Below are positions 14,360 to 22,090 of a stretch of 35,414 bases of DNA, piece after piece; positions within the stretch are counted from its first letter, which is position 1, and each line of letters opens with the position of its first letter. The position numbers and the translations under genes are program-made. The DNA comes from Lachnoclostridium sp. An131 (GTDB taxonomy: Bacteria > Bacillota > Clostridia > Lachnospirales > Lachnospiraceae): the NCBI RefSeq assembly GCF_002160825.1, contig NZ_NFLI01000024.1, forward strand, positions 1-35,414, in the 5' to 3' direction. Below the pieces are notes generated by a model. That model was not told where the DNA came from, ran no database searches, and saw only the letters and a list, made by a program, of their open reading frames with translations.

Positions 14360-14968
14360 TTTCCGCACCTCCATCTTACTTTTACTCAGAATGTCAGCCA
14401 GTATTCCCTGTTCTATACAGGTGTCAATTCCCTGATCCACAGCATCCTCAAGCAGCATACCGGCTCTCAGGTTACGGCGGATTTCATCTTTGCCCTGCTT
14501 CAGAAAGGAATCTGACAGCAGCAGCTGTGTCTGATCAGGCTCCTCTTTTGTACCGTTGTAGAATACCACATATCTGGGAAATGGCAGCGGAAGTCTTTTC
14601 CCGATCCCGGTCAGACGATATCCGTTCTTCTGCAGATATCTCTGATATAAATCGGCAAAATATAAAAAACCCCGCAGCGGCATATTTTCGTTCCATGTGC
14701 TCTGATGCTCATACAGATTCATGGAAGAGCACAGCAGAAAGGAAAGATCATTTTTCATGCCCAGATAAAGCACATTTTCCAGCGTATTGATTTCCAGCTC
14801 TTTTGTATCTTTGTAATCTGTCCCGTTTATCGCATTGTACAGCTCCAGCAAATCCTTTTTGTCACGAAAAACAAAGCGAAACAGCCTGTCTTTGTATTTG
14901 CGGTTTATCTTCTGTCTGGTTTTGAAATTGTACCGCTTTCCTGCCACCCGGTCAGTTTCTCCTTTCAT
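14048..14968 (-). CDS. Rpn family recombination-promoting nuclease / PD-(D/E)XK protein (RpnL)
   Basis: About 306 residues. The N-terminal half is a PD-(D/E)XK nuclease fold of the Rpn/PDDEXK_2 type: KDRLFRFVFRDKKDLLELYN, then MKNDLSFLL with Asp 74 and YEHQST with Glu 87 and Gln 89. The C-terminal half is helical, with seven four-residue repeats (GMQE, GMQQ, five GIQQ; residues 238-265). Rpn proteins are reported to be phage-defence toxins held in check by a separately translated C-terminal fragment, RpnS; a matching internal start exists here. The full-length start is unsettled: TTG 14995, ATG 14968 or GTG 14947, the last with AAAGGAG 11 bases upstream. The gene stands alone between two hairpins. 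Confidence 0.85.
   Translation of the reverse strand: MKGETDRVAGKRYNFKTRQKINRKYKDRLFRFVFRDKKDLLELYNAINGTDYKDTKELEINTLENVLYLGMKNDLSFLLCSSMNLYEHQSTWNENMPLRGFLYFADLYQRYLQKNGYRLTGIGKRLPLPFPRYVVFYNGTKEEPDQTQLLLSDSFLKQGKDEIRRNLRAGMLLEDAVDQGIDTCIEQGILADILSKSKMEVRKMLLTEYDEKAEREYLRKEAIELGLEEGRAEGFKQGMQEGMQQGIQQGIQQGIQQGIQQGIQQGEDRITLLMQKLLESDRMEDLQKALRDREYQKELLKRLEIL
14174..14257 (-). repeat. Seven tandem 12-base repeats inside rpn
   Basis: Seven 12-base units encode GMQE, GMQQ and five GIQQ. Copy changes would keep the reading frame. Such repeats are prone to slippage, and repeat number in Rpn proteins is known to vary between strains. Confidence 0.9.
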
Positions 14969-14995
14969 TATACGTTTTTGATGTCTGCTTTGCAA
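14966..14995 (-). promoter_or_regulatory. Possible promoter overlapping the rpn start
   Basis: On the minus strand TTGCAA, 17-base spacer, TATAAT, with the last bases forming the ATG at 14968. If real, transcription starts inside the annotated gene and translation would begin further in, perhaps at GTG 14947. Confidence 0.4.
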
Positions 14996-15063
14996 GATTA
15001 GAAAACGACGGTCAAAGGCATCAGCTCCTTTATGGAAATTTCAGCTTTGGGAATGGAAAAACA

Positions 15064-15102
15064 CCAAAATCCATCGGAATCACCATGCCCGATGGATTTT
15101 GG
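15064..15102 (-). terminator. Terminator of the treP-treC operon
   Basis: Perfect 14-base arms CCAAAATCCATCGG (15064-15077) and CCGATGGATTTTGG (15089-15102). On the minus strand they are followed by TGTTTTTCC. It lies 55 bases past the treC stop. Confidence 0.85.
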
Positions 15103-15157
15103 CGCCACTCAGTTGCGCTTTTGAAAATACATCTGCTTTTCTGCCGTACAGAATTTT

Positions 15158-16834
15158 TTACGTTCTCTCTTTATACCACACCATGGATTCATAGGGCCGA
15201 AGCGTCCACACTCCATCCTCTGAAGCTGGATTTCCGTCCGCGTAATTGCTTAAGATACAGCGGTATCCTTCCATATCCAAACCAGATTTCCAAGTGCATT
15301 CCTTTCCGTAGAAATTATTCACCACGATCAGGTCCTGCTTCTCATATGTCCGCCTGTAGGCCAGCACAGAAGGATGCTTTTCCGCCAGAGGCAGGAAGGA
15401 GCCGTAAGCGATCACATCCAGCTCTTTCCGCATCCGTACCAGCTTCCGGTAGTGGTTGAAGATGGAATCCTCATCCTCCACCTGGGAAGCCGCGTTGATG
15501 CGGTCATGATTGGCATTGACGCCGATCCAGGGCTCCTGCTCAGAAGCCGCATCCGTAAAGCCCGCGTACTTACTGTCATCCCACTGCATGGGTGTGCGGC
15601 CATTGTCACGGGAATGGATCTGGACGATACGCAGTGCATCCCGGGCCGCCAGCCCCTTATCCTGAAGAATCTGGTAGTAGTTCAGGCTTTCCACATCACG
15701 GAACTGGCTGATATCGGTAAAATCCGTATTTGTCATGCCGATTTCCTCACCCTGATAGATGTAAGGCGTGCCGCGCATACAATGAATCACGGTTCCCAGC
15801 ATCTTGGCTGACTCCTTCCAGAGCGATCCCTCATTTCCGAAGCGGGAAACCGGCCTGGGCTGATCATGGTTGCACCAGAATACGGCGTTCCAGGCATGGT
15901 GCTCTTCCATCTTCGTCTGCCAGGTAAACAGAATGTCCTTCAGCTTTCCGAAGTCTGCCGGAACCAGCACCCATTTTTCATTTCCCATGAAATCCACCTT
16001 CAGGTGGTGGAAGCTGAACACCATGGACAGCTCCTGGGTGTCCGCGCCTGCATAGGAATAGCAGTTCTCAATAGAGGTGCTGGACATCTCGCCCACCGTG
16101 ATGATCTCCGCGTCCGTACCGAAGGTGGCCTGGTTCAGCTCATGGAGGTATTTGTGGACATTGGGGCCGTCGGTGTAATATTTCCGGCCGTCGCCTGTCT
16201 CGTCGTCCTCAAAGCAGCTCTTGCTGATCAGGTTGACCACATCGAAGCGGAAGCCCTTCACGCCCTTCTCCATCCAGAACCGAATCACCTTCTGGAGCTC
16301 TTTTCTCACATTTTCATTGTCCCAGTTCAGATCCGGCTGGGTCACATGGAACAGATGCAGATAATATTCATCAAACTTCTCCACGTACTCCCAGGCATTT
16401 CCGCCGAACTTGCTCTCCCAGTTGGTGGGAGGCTCCCCGTTCTCCTTTCCCTTGCGGAAGAAAAAGAAATCCTTGTAATAGGAATCTCCCTCCATGGCTT
16501 TGCGGAACCACTCGTGGCGGCTGGATACATGGTTGAATACCATGTCAAACATCAACCGGATGCCCCGCTTACCTGCCTCTGCGATCAGTTCCTCCAAGTC
16601 CTCCATGGTGCCGTATCTGGGGTCAATGTTGTAATAATCCTCCACATCGTAGCCATTGTCATTCTGGGGAGACACGAAAAACGGAGTCATCCAGATATAA
16701 TCCACGCCAAGCTTCTGAAGATAATCCAGCTTTCCGATGACGCCCCGCAGATCGCCGAAGCCGTCGCCGTTGCTGTCGCAGAATGATTTCGGATAAATCT
16801 GATAAACCGTGCTTTTCTTAAAATCCTGTGCCAT
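15158..16834 (-). CDS. treC: Trehalose-6-phosphate hydrolase (GH13)
   Basis: Glycoside hydrolase family 13 enzyme of about 558 residues that splits imported trehalose-6-phosphate into glucose and glucose-6-phosphate in the cytoplasm. The barrel starts STVYQIYPKSFCDSNGDGFG. Catalytic residues are the nucleophile Asp 198 (GFRFDVVN), the acid/base Glu 249 (TVGEMSST) and Asp 324 (NHDQPRPVSRFG). That last motif is the form seen in TreC/TreA rather than oligo-1,6-glucosidases. The frame opens at 16912, but ATG 16834 (MAQDFKK) is preferred with AAAGGG upstream. It follows treP on the same strand, with a small hairpin between them. Gene symbols treC and treA are both used for this family. Confidence 0.93.
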   Translation of the reverse strand: MAQDFKKSTVYQIYPKSFCDSNGDGFGDLRGVIGKLDYLQKLGVDYIWMTPFFVSPQNDNGYDVEDYYNIDPRYGTMEDLEELIAEAGKRGIRLMFDMVFNHVSSRHEWFRKAMEGDSYYKDFFFFRKGKENGEPPTNWESKFGGNAWEYVEKFDEYYLHLFHVTQPDLNWDNENVRKELQKVIRFWMEKGVKGFRFDVVNLISKSCFEDDETGDGRKYYTDGPNVHKYLHELNQATFGTDAEIITVGEMSSTSIENCYSYAGADTQELSMVFSFHHLKVDFMGNEKWVLVPADFGKLKDILFTWQTKMEEHHAWNAVFWCNHDQPRPVSRFGNEGSLWKESAKMLGTVIHCMRGTPYIYQGEEIGMTNTDFTDISQFRDVESLNYYQILQDKGLAARDALRIVQIHSRDNGRTPMQWDDSKYAGFTDAASEQEPWIGVNANHDRINAASQVEDEDSIFNHYRKLVRMRKELDVIAYGSFLPLAEKHPSVLAYRRTYEKQDLIVVNNFYGKECTWKSGLDMEGYRCILSNYADGNPASEDGVWTLRPYESMVWYKERT

Positions 16835-16905
16835 ATGCTTTCCCTTTCTTTTTGTCTGTCCCGTCTGCCGGGACGAAAAGATCCTCAGGTTTCCTGAAAG
16901 GGACA

Positions 16906-16924
16906 GCCGCATGTTTCTGCGGCC
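16906..16924 (-). terminator. Small hairpin between treP and treC
   Basis: GCCGCA and TGCGGC flank a seven-base loop. There is no T tract, so it is more likely an RNA processing or stability element that sets relative treP and treC levels than a true terminator. Confidence 0.35.
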
Positions 16925-16962
16925 ATCTCCTATATGGTTATCTGTCTTTTATCTGAGCTGTC

Positions 16963-18957
16963 TTATTCGTAAGTAATAACTGTAGTCTCCGCTGCTTTTG
17001 CTTCTACACCGGAATGCATAGCTACATTTTTCGCGCTTCCTTCGCCGGTCACAATCAGCATTGTAGTCAGCGGATGGCCTGCTGCTTTGATCTTCTCCGG
17101 GTCAAACTGAATCAGCGGGTCGCCTGTGCGGACCTTCTGTCCCTCATCTACAAAGAGCTGGAAGCCGTCTCCGTTCATATCTACCGTATCGATTCCCACA
17201 TGAATCAGAAGCTCCAGGCCGTTTGCCAAGGTCAGGCCGCAGGCATGGCCGCTCTCCTTCATTACTACTGTGACCGTGGCGTCAGCGGGCGCCTTCACCA
17301 CTGTATCTTCTGGCTCAATAGCCACGCCGTCACCCATAATCCTCTGGGAAAATACATGATCATCTACTTCTTCAATCGGAATCACACGTCCGCTTAACAC
17401 AGACTTGATTTCTCCGGTCAGCTCCGTCTCATTTCCGGCAGAAGCGTTCTCTGCCTGTACGCTCTGGGAACCGTTTTCTTCTATCTGTTCTGCCGCGCTG
17501 CTGTCAGTTCCAGCCGCCGCGCTGTCTGTCTTTCCGCGCTCTGCCGCCGTCAGCTTTCTGCTTCCCACAATCAGAGTCAGCACAAAGGGTACGACAACCG
17601 CGATGGCCATCGCCGCCAGGAAGGGCAGGTAATAGGGCGTCTTAATGGAAAGGATGCCCGGAAGGCCGCCGACGCCGATGCTGAAGGCCTGCACGCCGAA
17701 GCCTACCGATACCATCGCTGCGATACAGGAACCAATCATACCGCATACCAGCGGGAAGCCGTACTTCAGATTCACACCGAAGAGAGCCGGCTCGGTAACG
17801 CCCAGATAGCAGGAAATGCATGCAGGGACATTGACCTGCTGCGCACGCTCGTTTTTCTTCTGAAGCACGGACATGGCAAGCACGCTGGATCCCTGAGCGA
17901 TATTGGAAAGGGCAATCATAGGCCACAGGATCGTTCCATCATAAGTATTTACCAGCTGAGAGTCGATGGCATTCGTCATATGGTGAAGTCCGGTCATAAC
18001 CAGCGGAGCGTACAGAAGGCCGAATACTCCCGCGAACAGCCATCCGAAGCTGGAGAACAGGCCGTTGTAAACCACATTTGCCAGAGCGTCGCCGATCCTC
18101 CAGCCAATCGGTCCTACTACCGTGTGCGCAATCACCACAGCCGGAACCAGGGAACAGAAGGGAACCACAATCATGCTCACCACTTCCGGGCAGTGCTTCT
18201 TGAAGAACTTCTCCAGGAACACCAGCACAAAGCCTGCCAGCATGGCCGAGATTACCTGTCCCTGATATCCGATCATCTGTACCTGGGCGAAGCCGAAATC
18301 CCAGACCGGAATATCAGCCGCCGGCGTGGAGGCTACGGAAAATCCGTTCAGAAGCTGGGGAGATACCAGCGTCAGTCCAAGAATAATACCAAGGATCTGG
18401 GTCGTTCCCATTTTCTTCGTGATAGACCACACGATGCCTACCGGAAGCATATGGAAGACCGCCTCGCCAATCAGCCAGAGAAAATCGTACAGGCCCGCCC
18501 AGAACTGGGAAATATCCGCCAGGCTCTGGGTGCCGCCTGCAAAGAAATTAATTTCACCGATAACATTCCGGAATCCCAGAATAAGACCGCCGCAGATCAG
18601 GGCCGGAATCAGCGGGGCGAAGATCTCGCCAAGAGCTCCCATGACACGCTGTACCGGATTCTGTCCCGTCTTGGCCGCCGCCTTGACTGCATCCTTGCTG
18701 ACTCCCTCGATGCCCGCATAAGCGGTAAATTCATTGTAAAAAACAGCTACGTCATTTCCGATAATGACCTGATACTGTCCGGCCTGTGTAAAGGTGCCCT
18801 TTACGCTCGGAATACTTTCGATTGCCTTCTCGTCCGCCTTCTTCGGATCCACAAGAACAAAACGCATACGCGTCATGCAGTGGGATACCGCCTGAATGTT
18901 CTCCTTGCCGCCAATAAGCTTCAGGAGCTGTTCCACATCATCTCTGTACTTACCCAT
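16963..18957 (-). CDS. treP: PTS trehalose-specific enzyme IIBCA
   Basis: Phosphotransferase-system permease that imports trehalose and phosphorylates it during transport. The 664 residues hold three fused domains: IIB (about 1-85, phosphorylation site Cys 27 in SHCMTRMRFVL), IIC (about 105-460, around ten membrane segments) and IIA of the glucose type (about 520-664, with His 571 and active His 586 in ELLIHVGIDTV). A polar, alanine- and serine-rich linker lies between IIC and IIA. The fused IIA means no separate IIA-Glc is needed. Trehalose specificity is inferred from treC and treR next door. It is transcribed from an operator-covered promoter upstream, with GAGAGGAAGG before the ATG. Confidence 0.93.
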   Translation of the reverse strand: MGKYRDDVEQLLKLIGGKENIQAVSHCMTRMRFVLVDPKKADEKAIESIPSVKGTFTQAGQYQVIIGNDVAVFYNEFTAYAGIEGVSKDAVKAAAKTGQNPVQRVMGALGEIFAPLIPALICGGLILGFRNVIGEINFFAGGTQSLADISQFWAGLYDFLWLIGEAVFHMLPVGIVWSITKKMGTTQILGIILGLTLVSPQLLNGFSVASTPAADIPVWDFGFAQVQMIGYQGQVISAMLAGFVLVFLEKFFKKHCPEVVSMIVVPFCSLVPAVVIAHTVVGPIGWRIGDALANVVYNGLFSSFGWLFAGVFGLLYAPLVMTGLHHMTNAIDSQLVNTYDGTILWPMIALSNIAQGSSVLAMSVLQKKNERAQQVNVPACISCYLGVTEPALFGVNLKYGFPLVCGMIGSCIAAMVSVGFGVQAFSIGVGGLPGILSIKTPYYLPFLAAMAIAVVVPFVLTLIVGSRKLTAAERGKTDSAAAGTDSSAAEQIEENGSQSVQAENASAGNETELTGEIKSVLSGRVIPIEEVDDHVFSQRIMGDGVAIEPEDTVVKAPADATVTVVMKESGHACGLTLANGLELLIHVGIDTVDMNGDGFQLFVDEGQKVRTGDPLIQFDPEKIKAAGHPLTTMLIVTGEGSAKNVAMHSGVEAKAAETTVITYE

Positions 18958-19032
18958 AAGATTTTCCTTCCTCTCCTTTTCTATTCACACCAGACTCCCC
19001 CTGCCCCGTCCTGCTGCTGTCTGGCTTTGGGT

Positions 19033-19046
19033 ACATGTTTGAACAA
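19033..19046. promoter_or_regulatory. Putative TreR operator O1
   Basis: ACATGTTTGAACAA, the inverted form of the TTGTTYAAACATGT motif. It sits just downstream of the predicted treP start point. Confidence 0.7.
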
Positions 19047-19050
19047 CCAT

Positions 19051-19079
19051 AGAATAGCACTCTTGTTTAAACATGTCAA
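19051..19079 (-). promoter_or_regulatory. treP-treC promoter with operator O2 in its spacer
   Basis: On the minus strand TTGACA (19074-19079), 17-base spacer, TATTCT (19051-19056). Operator O2, TTGTTTAAACATGT (19063-19076), fills most of the spacer and reaches into the -35 box, so a bound repressor would block polymerase directly. Confidence 0.82.
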
Positions 19080-19095
19080 TAGGTTTTCCGCAAAT

Positions 19096-19109
19096 TTGTT
19101 TAAACATGT
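19096..19109. promoter_or_regulatory. Putative TreR operator O3
   Basis: TTGTTTAAACATGT, identical to O2, lying between the two divergent promoters. A weaker TTCGTTTAAAA half-like site follows at 19115-19125. Confidence 0.7.
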
Positions 19110-19126
19110 TAAAATTCGTTTAAAAT

Positions 19127-19159
19127 TTGTTTGAACATGTTGCGTTTTTCCTGTATAAT
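19127..19159 (+). promoter_or_regulatory. treR promoter with operator O4 over its -35 box
   Basis: TTGAAC (19131-19136), 17-base spacer, perfect TATAAT (19154-19159). Operator O4, TTGTTTGAACATGT (19127-19140), covers the -35 box, predicting autorepression of treR. Confidence 0.8.
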
Positions 19160-19271
19160 GAAATACAACAGCATCGGTGTGCCGGGAGAGCATCCGGTTT
19201 TCCCCCTGCCCTGATCATACATTCTCTTGCCTGCCGGAGATACCAAAAGGAAGGAAAGAAGGAAAAGCAGA

Positions 19272-20000
19272 ATGCCAAAAGCAAAATACGACTACATTTA
19301 CAGAGATTTAAAAGAAAAAATTGAAACGGAAAGCTATTCCTATCAGGATCTGCTTCCCTCCGAACACATACTGGTACAGGAATACGGATGCTCCAGAAAC
19401 ACCGTGCGCCGGGCACTTGCGGAGCTGGCCGCAGACGGCTATGTACAGCCTATGCAGGGAAAGGGCGTCCGAAATATTTTTCAGCCCGTAGAGCAGACCG
19501 CTTTTACAGTAGGCGGAATCGAATCCTTCCTGGAGTCTGCCGCCCGAAACCATCAAAAGCCCAAGACAAGGGTTCTGCAGTTTGCGGAGCTGGAAACGAA
19601 TGAAAAAATCTCCCGGAGAACCGGATTTTCTGTAGGAACACAGCTCTATTACCTGCAGCGCCTGCGGTACCTGGACGGGATCCCGCTGATTCTGGATCAC
19701 AATTATTTTCTAAAGGAGCTGATTCCGGGACTGACGCCAGAGATTGCGGAGCATTCCATCTATGAGTATCTGGAGCAGGACCTTGGCTTTACCATTTCCA
19801 CCAGCAAGCGGACTATGACTGTGGAACATGTCACACAGATCGACGAAACCTATCTGGATATGAACGATTACAACTGCATGGCCGTCATCACCAGCCAGAC
19901 CTTCAATGCTGACGGCATTCAGTTTGAATACACTCAGTCCCGCCACAGGCCGGATCATTTTCAGTTCCAGGATGTGGCCACGAGGAAAAAGGGCGGCTGA
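19272..20000 (+). CDS. treR: GntR-family trehalose operon repressor
   Basis: Transcription factor of about 242 residues. An N-terminal winged helix (about 1-70: KYDYIYRDLKEKIETESY, LLPSEHILVQEYGCSRNTVR, RALAELAADGYVQPMQGKG) is followed by a UTRA ligand-binding domain (about 90-235). Its expected ligand, by analogy with Bacillus TreR, is trehalose-6-phosphate. It is divergent from treP, and the space between carries four copies of a TTGTTTAAACATGT-type site, including one in each promoter. ATG 19272 (MPKAKYD) is preferred over an earlier in-frame ATG at 19227 because the winged helix starts right after it and AAGGAAAAG precedes it. A strong terminator follows. Confidence 0.92.
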   Translation: MPKAKYDYIYRDLKEKIETESYSYQDLLPSEHILVQEYGCSRNTVRRALAELAADGYVQPMQGKGVRNIFQPVEQTAFTVGGIESFLESAARNHQKPKTRVLQFAELETNEKISRRTGFSVGTQLYYLQRLRYLDGIPLILDHNYFLKELIPGLTPEIAEHSIYEYLEQDLGFTISTSKRTMTVEHVTQIDETYLDMNDYNCMAVITSQTFNADGIQFEYTQSRHRPDHFQFQDVATRKKGG

Positions 20001-20064
20001 ATTCTTCCACCGCACGTCCTCCGGCAGAGTCTCTTTCCCGTCCCCAGTCAATCTTACGCTGCGC

Positions 20065-20105
20065 AAAAAGCCCGCGGCCCGAAAATTCGGGCCGCAGGCT
20101 TTTTC
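20065..20105. terminator. Bidirectional terminator between treR and the second ECF operon
   Basis: AAAAAGCCCGCGGCCCGA pairs with TCGGGCCGCAGGCTTTTT, with T tracts on both strands. It separates converging genes. Confidence 0.9.
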
Positions 20106-20179
20106 CTTATAAAAACATATTCCGGAATATGCACCGCAACAGCGGGCTGGGGAGATTTTCACTGCCCCGATTCCGTCGC

Positions 20180-20497
20180 TTAATATAATATACGCATCTG
20201 TTCCGCATGCGTGAAGACCAGATCCATTCCTGCCATTCCCATCGCAAACAGTACAAGCAGGATCAGAAGGAAAATCGCGGCCCCATCATAGACCAGCCTT
20301 TCCTCTGCCCTCCGGCTGCTGAGCAGCACCTCAATGCCCAGGGAAATAAAGATCAACGGCCAAAGGCGGAAAATCAGCTCATAATCCAGTACCGGAAAAA
20401 TCATTTCCAGCAGAAACAGCACGCCCATGACTACCAGAACCAGGCCAAAGGTCACGGTTCCCACCCTATGCGTTCGTGTCGTCCGTTTCTCTTCCAT
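20180..20497 (-). CDS. Small membrane protein resembling the LiaF-type transmembrane region
   Basis: A 105-residue protein with a basic N-terminus and three to four hydrophobic segments (about 13-33, 38-56 and 73-92). The pattern RVGTVTFGLVLVVMGVLFLL followed by FRLWPLIFISLGIEVLL is like DUF5668/LiaF transmembrane regions, which often accompany envelope-stress regulators. It is last in the four-gene sigma operon and overlaps the end of the preceding gene by 32 bases. Function is unknown; a role in sensing or buffering the sigma system is only suggested by context. Confidence 0.7.
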   Translation of the reverse strand: MEEKRTTRTHRVGTVTFGLVLVVMGVLFLLEMIFPVLDYELIFRLWPLIFISLGIEVLLSSRRAEERLVYDGAAIFLLILLVLFAMGMAGMDLVFTHAEQMRILY

Positions 20498-21044
20498 TTG
20501 CTTCTTCCTCCTTCTCCTCCCCGTCCAGAAGCTCCTTCTTCTTTCCGCGGATCATCCAGACGCCTGCTACGATGATCGCAATGCCAAGCACTGTCTGCGG
20601 AATCCGGTAGCTGATTGTATAAACAATATCTTCCAGGAAATCCGGAAGCAGGTACCAGAGCAGATCCAGGAGATTGTTCCACAGAATTGAAACGCCAATC
20701 AGAATCAGTACCACTGCCGCCAGCTTACGGTAACGGGATTCTCCCATCTTATTCCAGAGCTCCTTTCCGGAGCCATCCAGGTGAAACAGATAGTCATCTT
20801 CCAGTGCATAAAATTCTTCGTCATCCATAGCTCTCAGGTTATGAGCATGGAAGAAGGCATAAAACCATACTACGATGTCCGCCAGTACAAAAATACTCTG
20901 GCCAAAAAATCCTCCTATAATAAACAGTCCGAAAAACAGACCCATCAGGCTGATGCCCATCTTCATAAAGCCCATATACATCTCCGCCGCTCCTGGCAGC
21001 AGGGAGAAAATAAATGTCCAGAAACCACTCTTTTTCTTTGTCAT
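20466..21044 (-). CDS. Multi-pass membrane protein of the ECF sigma operon
   Basis: About 192 residues. The N-terminal part (FWTFIFSLLPGAAEMYMGFM, then several hydrophobic segments up to about 75) resembles small TM2-like membrane proteins. A soluble acidic loop comes next (MDDEEFYALEDDYLFHLDG), then a segment pair at about 113-128 and 153-170, and a highly charged tail. ATG 21044 (MTKKKSG) is preferred with GGAGG nine bases before it; an earlier in-frame ATG would overlap the upstream gene. It lies between the presumed anti-sigma gene and the LiaF-like gene, all close-packed. No named function is recognised. Confidence 0.72.
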   Translation of the reverse strand: MTKKKSGFWTFIFSLLPGAAEMYMGFMKMGISLMGLFFGLFIIGGFFGQSIFVLADIVVWFYAFFHAHNLRAMDDEEFYALEDDYLFHLDGSGKELWNKMGESRYRKLAAVVLILIGVSILWNNLLDLLWYLLPDFLEDIVYTISYRIPQTVLGIAIIVAGVWMIRGKKKELLDGEEKEEEANGRETDDTNA

Positions 21045-21048
21045 ATTC

Positions 21049-21453
21049 CTAATCCTCCGTTTGCCCATTATGATTCAAATACACATTCATGCTGTTCAGC
21101 ATCCGGTTCATAGTCCGCATTCCCTGATTCAGCTTGTTTCCAATAGATTCCTCCTGCTGCACCGCCATTCCCGCAGTGCCGCTCATCTCCGGCATTTCCT
21201 TCGGCACCATCAGCACCAGAAACAGCGCCATCACCACGGCCGCCCCCACCTTCAGGCTATAGTAGAAGAATTGAAGCTTCTTTGGAATCTGCCGTGTCTG
21301 TACCCGTATCTGGTAATCCAGGCTTTGGGATCTCTCCAGGATCTCCTGCTTCATGTGAACGGGCGCAGGAAGCAGTCCTTCCGCCTCCACCTGACGAATC
21401 AGCTGTTCTGTATAGGCTTCCAGTTCTTTTTCCGTCATCTTATCTGTTCTCAT
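21049..21453 (-). CDS. Putative anti-sigma factor, single membrane segment
   Basis: A 134-residue protein whose ATG overlaps the sigma factor stop by four bases (ATGA), implying coupled translation. The N-terminal part is charged and helical (TEKELEAYTEQLIRQVEAEG, then HMKQEILERSQSLDYQIRVQ) and would face the cytoplasm. A membrane segment lies at about 66-84, followed by a short outer tail with amphipathic character. This is the usual build of a small anti-sigma factor, but it lacks a visible zinc motif (HxxxCxxC). The role is inferred from position and architecture. Confidence 0.7.
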   Translation of the reverse strand: MRTDKMTEKELEAYTEQLIRQVEAEGLLPAPVHMKQEILERSQSLDYQIRVQTRQIPKKLQFFYYSLKVGAAVVMALFLVLMVPKEMPEMSGTAGMAVQQEESIGNKLNQGMRTMNRMLNSMNVYLNHNGQTED

Positions 21454-21992
21454 GCGCTTCTCTCCTCCTTCTTTCCGTATTTTTTGCGGAGCATGCCCCG
21501 CGCTCTATAAATCTGTGTCTGCACCGTCTTTACATTGCGTTCTCTCTTTTCGGCGATTTCACCCACGTCCATCTCATAATAATAGTAATCCAGCGCAATC
21601 TCGTCGTACGGCGGCTTCAGCTCTTTGCAGGCCTGATACAGCTCTTCCCTGACCTCCTGCTCCAGATAATTCTCCTCCGGCGATTCCTTCGTATCCTCCT
21701 GCCAGGAAAACCATTCGTCCTCTGTGGGAACGCTGCGCCTTCCTGCCGCTTTCAGATAATCCAGACATTTGTTTGTCGCAATCCTGCAGATCCACGCCTT
21801 TTCATGACGTCCGTCGAAGGAGGAATACTTTTCATAAGCGGATAAAAATGTCTCCTGGGCCAGGTCCTCGGCCGCAAAATAATCGCCCGTCATCTTGTAG
21901 CAGATTGAGAACACAAGACTCTGATATCTGTCTATCAGCTCTTCCAGCTTCTCATCCCTGTTAATCTCATCCGCCTCCCCTCCTGCTCGCAT
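21450..21992 (-). CDS. ECF-type RNA polymerase sigma factor
   Basis: A 180-residue sigma-70 family factor. Region 2 is at about 18-85 (LIDRYQSLVFSICYKMTGDY, AAEDLAQETFLSAYEKYSSF, KAWICRIATNKCLDYLKA). Region 4 is at about 115-172 (LKPPYDEIALDYYYYEMDVG, EIAEKRERNVKTVQTQIYRA). It is first in a four-gene operon (sigma, putative anti-sigma, two membrane proteins). The start is uncertain: the ATG at 21992 has only a distant AGGAG (16 bases), while AGGAGGGGAGG lies inside the first codons. A TATAAT lies on the minus strand upstream near 22040, without a good -35. It is distinct in sequence from the sigma factor at 13236. Confidence 0.88.
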   Translation of the reverse strand: MRAGGEADEINRDEKLEELIDRYQSLVFSICYKMTGDYFAAEDLAQETFLSAYEKYSSFDGRHEKAWICRIATNKCLDYLKAAGRRSVPTEDEWFSWQEDTKESPEENYLEQEVREELYQACKELKPPYDEIALDYYYYEMDVGEIAEKRERNVKTVQTQIYRARGMLRKKYGKKEERSA

Positions 21993-22090
21993 TTTGCTAC
22001 TTTTGCAGCTCCTGTTTTTCTTATTTTCCCTTGTTCATCTATTATAACGACGGCTGTTTTCGGATCTCTTCACTTTTATCAAAAAAATTT

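Noticed and set aside
15866-16786. 306-codon frame antisense to treC
   Set aside because: Antisense to a clear GH13 enzyme with all catalytic residues; arises from codon bias on the opposite strand.
20065-20105. Possible fifth member of the palindromic repeat family
   Set aside because: It is a short, GC-rich terminator with T tracts on both sides and lacks the TTCACGGACAG and CTGTYCGCGAA blocks.
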